Shown here in pieces: positions 60,656-64,000 of a stretch of DNA of 64,000 bases. The stretch's first letter is position 1. The number at the start of each line of letters is the position of its first letter. The notes below the pieces were generated by a model. The model made no database searches. It had not been told where the DNA came from and was given only the letters and a program-made list of their open reading frames with translations. The position numbers and the translations under genes are program-made. The stretch comes from Streptomyces hygroscopicus (lineage in GTDB: Bacteria; Actinomycetota; Actinomycetes; Streptomycetales; Streptomycetaceae). Location: positions 7,998,001 to 8,062,000 of the forward strand of contig CP018627.1 in NCBI GenBank assembly GCA_002021875.1, read 5' to 3'.

Positions 60656-63600
60656 GTGTCAGCCCGCATCACCGATCCCGAGGAGCTCAAGGAACTCCTC
60701 GGGATCCCGTTCACCCCGGAGCAGGTCGCGTGCATCACCGCACCGCCCGCCCCGCAGGTGATCGTCGCCGGGGCGGGCTCAGGCAAGACCACGGTGATGG
60801 CCGCCCGCGTCGTCTGGCTGGTCGGCACCGGACAGGTCGCGCCCGACCGGGTGCTCGGCCTCACCTTCACCAACAAGGCCGCCGGAGAGCTGGCGGAGCG
60901 GGTCCGTAAGGCCCTCATCGCGGCGGGCATCGTCGATCAGGACCCGGATCCGGGCGCCAGCGAGGAGGCCGCGGGCGAGCCCGTCATCTCCACGTACCAC
61001 GCCTTCGCCGGACAGCTGCTCAAGGACCACGGGCTGCGCGTCGGCCTGGAGCCGAGCGCCCGGCTGCTCGCCGACGCCACCCGCTTCCAGCTCGCCGCGC
61101 GCGTCCTGCGCTCGGCCCCCGGCCCGTATCCGGCGCTCACCCGCCCCTTCTCCGACCTGGTCACCGATCTGCTCGCGCTCGACGCCGAGCTTGCCGAGCA
61201 CCTCGTCCCCGCCGGGCGGCTGCGGGCGTACGACACCGAGCTGCTGCGGACCCTGGAGGGGACGCGGCTCACCAACGAGGCGCTGCGCAAGGTGCCCGAG
61301 GCCGCCCGCGCCCGTCAGGAGCTGCTGGGCCTGGTCGAGGCGTACCGCGAGGAGAAGCGGCGCCGCGATCTGCTCGACTTCGGCGACCAGATCGCCCATT
61401 CGGCCACCCTGGCCCTCGACCACCCGGAGGTCGGCCGGGTCCTGCGCGAGCAGTTCGAGGTCGTCCTGCTCGACGAGTACCAGGACACCTCGGTCGCCCA
61501 GCGGCTGCTGCTGTCCGGTCTCTTCGGCGACGGCACCGGACACCCCGTCACCGCCGTCGGCGACCCCTGCCAGGCCATCTACGGCTGGCGCGGCGCCTCC
61601 GTGGCCAACCTGGACGACTTCCCCGAGCACTTCCCGCACGCCGGCGGCCGTCCGGCGGGGCGCTTCGCGCTCAGCGAGAACCGGCGCAGCGGGGGCCGCC
61701 TCCTGGACCTTGCCAACGGGCTGGCCGCCCCGCTGCGCGCGATGCACGAGGGCGTCGAGGCGCTGCGCCCCGCGCCCGGCGCCGAGCGGGACGGAGCGGT
61801 GCGCTGTGCGCTGCTGCCCACCCACGCCGAGGAGCTGGCCTGGCTCGCCGACTCCATCGCCCACCTGGTGCGCACCGGCACCCCGCCCGGTGAGATCGCG
61901 GTCCTGTGCCGTACGGCGGGTGACTTCGCGCAGATCCAGGGCGCCCTGGTGGAGCGGGACATTCCGGTGGAGGTGGTGGGCCTGTCGGGGCTGCTGCATC
62001 TGCCGGAGGTGGCCGATCTGGTGGCCGTCTGCGAGGTCCTCCAGGACCCGGGGGCCAACGCGGCGCTGGTCCGTCTGCTCACCGGGCCGCGCTGGCGGAT
62101 CGGTCCCCGCGACCTCGCGCTGCTCGGCCGCCGCGCCCGTGCGCTGGTCTCCCACGGCGGGCCGGACGGGGCGGAGGACGATCCGGACCTACGGCTCGCC
62201 GGGGCCGTCGAGGGCACCGACCCCTCCGAGGTGATCTCCCTCGCCGACGCCCTCGACACCTTCCTGGAGGCGGGCGGCGGCCCGGACGACGGGCTGCCCT
62301 TCTCGGCCGAGGCACGGATCCGGTTCGCCCGGCTCGCCGCCGAACTCCGCGAACTGCGCCGCTCGCTGGCCGATCCGCTGATGGACGTGCTCCACCGGGT
62401 TCTGGCCACCACGGGCCTCGAGGTCGAGCTGTCCGCCTCACCCCACGCCCTGGCCGCGCGCCGCCGCGAGACGCTCGGCAACTTCCTGGACGTCGCGGCC
62501 GCCTTCGCGGGCCGGGAGGGCGGCGCGGCCGTGGAGGGCGAGGCCACCCTGCAGGGCTTCCTCGGCTTTCTGCGCACCGCCGCGCAGTACGAGAAGGGGC
62601 TCGACAACGCCCTCCCCGGCGGCGAGAACACGGTCAAGGTGCTCACCGCCCACAAGTCCAAGGGGCTGGAGTGGGACGTGGTGGCGGTGCCGGGGCTGGT
62701 CGCCAAGCAGTTCCCGAGCGAACAGTCCCGCGAGTCCTGGACGGCGAACGCGAAGGTCCTGCCGCATGCGCTGCGCGGGGACGCGCGGACCCTCCCGGAT
62801 GTCACCGCGTGGGACAGCAAGGGGATCGCGGCCTTCAAGGACGCCATGAAGGAGCATCAGCGGACCGAGGAGCTCCGGCTGGGCTATGTGACCTTCACCC
62901 GGCCGCGGTCGCTGCTGCTGGGCTCCGGCCACTGGTGGGGTCCCACCCAGAAGCGGCCGCGCGGCCCGTCGGCCTTCCTGGACGCGCTGCGCGAGCACTG
63001 TGAGGCCGGTTACGGCGAGGTCGAGGCATGGGCCGAGCCGCCGGAGGAGGGCGCGGAGAACCCGGCCCTGCGGGAGTCGGCGGTTGACCGGGCCTGGCCG
63101 CTTCCGCTGGACCCGGCCGCGCTGCGCCACCGGCGGCGCGCCGCCGATGTGGTGCTCGCCCATCTGGCGCGCATCGAGACGGCGGGGGAGGGGCCGACCG
63201 CGCATGACGGGGGGCACCCCTCGGCTGACGGAGACCCGTTCCCGGAGCCTCCGGACGACCTGCGGCCACCGGAGGAGCCTGAGCCCCCGGAGGACCCGGA
63301 GTGGCCCGAGCCGCCGGAGGACCCTTACGCGGACGCGGACGCGTACGGCGAGGCTGCCGACGACCCGTACGAGCCATATGAGGACGAGCCGTACGGCGAC
63401 GGGCCACAGGCCGATCCTTACGGCGCACCGGAACCCGGTGTGCCGGATATCACGCGGGAACCGGCCGAGGATGAGCTGGCGCCCGAGGAGGCCCGGCTGG
63501 CGGGTTCCTGGGACCGCGATCTGGACGCGCTCGCCGGGGAGCTGCGCCGCGCCCGCGAGACCGTGCACGAGGTGCCGCTGCCGGGGACGCTCACCGCCTC

Positions 63601-64000
63601 CCAGCTGCTGCGCCTCGCCGCCGACCCGGACGGCTTCGCACGGGAGCTGGCCCGCCCGATGCCCCGGCCGCCGCGCCCCGCCGCGCGGCGCGGCACCCGC
63701 TTCCACGCCTGGGTCGAAGCGCGCTTCGAGGCGCTGTCGCTGCCCTTCCTCGGCCCCGACGAGCTGCCGGGCGGCGAGGAAGACGAGGCGGAGATCGCCG
63801 ACGAGCGGGATCTGACCGCGCTCAAGGAGGCGTTCGCACGTACGCCGTACGCCCGTCGCACCCCTTACCGCGTGGAGGTGCCGGTCCAGCTGACCCTGGC
63901 GGGCCGCATCATCCGCGGCCGGATCGACGCGGTGTACCGCGCGTCCGGAAGCGGCCCCGACGGCGGCCCGCGCTACGAGATCGTCGACTGGAAGACCGGC
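60656..64000 (+). CDS. adnB: AdnB: UvrD-like helicase-nuclease subunit (3' end outside window)
   Basis: 1115 codons from GTG 60656, open to the window edge. Helicase motifs: IVAGAGSGKTTVMAARV, LTFTNKAAGELAERV, STYHAFAGQLL, LLDEYQDTS, GDPCQAIYGWRGAS and TAHKSKGLEWDVV. The nuclease domain begins near the edge (RIDAVY...YEIVDWKTG), so its iron-sulfur cysteines, if any, lie outside. Between helicase and nuclease is an acidic Pro-rich linker of about 70 residues (63231-63440; PPEDP and DPY repeats). TAGCCT ends 7 nt before the GTG, so the mRNA may be leaderless even though adnA is close upstream. Confidence 0.94.
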   Translation, partial: MSARITDPEELKELLGIPFTPEQVACITAPPAPQVIVAGAGSGKTTVMAARVVWLVGTGQVAPDRVLGLTFTNKAAGELAERVRKALIAAGIVDQDPDPGASEEAAGEPVISTYHAFAGQLLKDHGLRVGLEPSARLLADATRFQLAARVLRSAPGPYPALTRPFSDLVTDLLALDAELAEHLVPAGRLRAYDTELLRTLEGTRLTNEALRKVPEAARARQELLGLVEAYREEKRRRDLLDFGDQIAHSATLALDHPEVGRVLREQFEVVLLDEYQDTSVAQRLLLSGLFGDGTGHPVTAVGDPCQAIYGWRGASVANLDDFPEHFPHAGGRPAGRFALSENRRSGGRLLDLANGLAAPLRAMHEGVEALRPAPGAERDGAVRCALLPTHAEELAWLADSIAHLVRTGTPPGEIAVLCRTAGDFAQIQGALVERDIPVEVVGLSGLLHLPEVADLVAVCEVLQDPGANAALVRLLTGPRWRIGPRDLALLGRRARALVSHGGPDGAEDDPDLRLAGAVEGTDPSEVISLADALDTFLEAGGGPDDGLPFSAEARIRFARLAAELRELRRSLADPLMDVLHRVLATTGLEVELSASPHALAARRRETLGNFLDVAAAFAGREGGAAVEGEATLQGFLGFLRTAAQYEKGLDNALPGGENTVKVLTAHKSKGLEWDVVAVPGLVAKQFPSEQSRESWTANAKVLPHALRGDARTLPDVTAWDSKGIAAFKDAMKEHQRTEELRLGYVTFTRPRSLLLGSGHWWGPTQKRPRGPSAFLDALREHCEAGYGEVEAWAEPPEEGAENPALRESAVDRAWPLPLDPAALRHRRRAADVVLAHLARIETAGEGPTAHDGGHPSADGDPFPEPPDDLRPPEEPEPPEDPEWPEPPEDPYADADAYGEAADDPYEPYEDEPYGDGPQADPYGAPEPGVPDITREPAEDELAPEEARLAGSWDRDLDALAGELRRARETVHEVPLPGTLTASQLLRLAADPDGFARELARPMPRPPRPAARRGTRFHAWVEARFEALSLPFLGPDELPGGEEDEAEIADERDLTALKEAFARTPYARRTPYRVEVPVQLTLAGRIIRGRIDAVYRASGSGPDGGPRYEIVDWKTG

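Noticed and set aside
2178..63423. CGTAAGG as a polar replication or FtsK-guiding motif
   Set aside because: The two orientations are about equally frequent (about 21 and 18) and intermixed, so the window gives no evidence for polarity.
1..64000. tRNA, rRNA, insertion sequence or prophage genes
   Set aside because: None recognised on either strand by eye. Motifs such as GGTTCGAATCC in tRNA arms or transposase DDE patterns were not seen, though a covariance-model search was not possible.

Overview
The window comes from the chromosome of a Streptomyces-like actinomycete. Base composition is extremely GC-rich, third codon positions are almost all G or C, GTG and TTG starts are common, and many promoters are of the leaderless type. 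Gene order matches what I recall of the conserved actinobacterial core around S. coelicolor SCO513x-SCO518x and M. tuberculosis Rv1201-Rv1232 (dapE, LOG-like protein, FolP2, DivIVA-domain protein, TagA, DUF3117, O-methyltransferase, SigE-type sigma, RseA-type anti-sigma, HtrA, TatB, Mrp, MgtE_N protein). That synteny is from memory, not from a search. No rRNA, tRNA, phage or transposase gene was recognised.

Layout. 1-4.3 kb: the end of an unidentified gene, then an ABC-2 exporter with its own histidine kinase and NarL-type regulator; the gaps between these genes are filled by minisatellites. 4.5-8.8 kb: a SirB1/transglutaminase-like protein, a GNAT acetyltransferase, a 7Fe ferredoxin, dapC and a secreted Lys/Ala/Pro-rich protein. 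9-16.4 kb: a lysozyme-fold secreted protein, dapE, a LOG-like protein, an atypical dihydropteroate-synthase homologue, a DivIVA-domain membrane protein with DNA-3-methyladenine glycosylase I, an enoyl-CoA hydratase, DUF3117 and an O-methyltransferase. 16.5-21.2 kb: an envelope-stress module (ECF sigma, zinc anti-sigma, HtrA protease, TatB) with a candidate self-recognised ECF promoter and a block of dispersed hairpin repeats. 22-34 kb: Mrp, DUF1003, an MgtE_N/CBS protein, a lipoprotein, an EamA exporter, a CorA channel, a SUFU-domain protein, a PHP phosphoesterase, MarC and an NYN-domain protein. 34-43.6 kb: two alpha/beta hydrolases, a DEAD-box helicase with a long repetitive basic tail, a ferritin-like protein, DUF3107, a TetR regulator and a membrane-anchored metzincin-like DUF3152 protein.

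43.8-48.9 kb is the most system-like accessory part: a tightly coupled set of a PelF-like glycosyltransferase (DUF3492), a polytopic membrane protein, a 17-codon mini-ORF, an NAD-dependent epimerase and a spherulin-4 (GH135-like) hydrolase. It reads as a reduced surface-polysaccharide pathway. It is followed by a solitary 29-nt element that looks like a type I-E CRISPR repeat, then moeZ, two paralogous secreted tripeptidyl-aminopeptidase lipoproteins, a large membrane protein joining a degenerate kinase fold to an LPG-synthase-type membrane domain, an alkyltransferase-like DNA-repair protein, and the two adnA/adnB helicase-nuclease genes (adnB runs off the window).

Two patterns cut across the whole window. 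Short tandem duplications repeatedly span or abut the stop codons of genes (about ten cases). The heptamer CGTAAGG (or CCTTACG) appears far more often than base composition predicts, often within those duplications.
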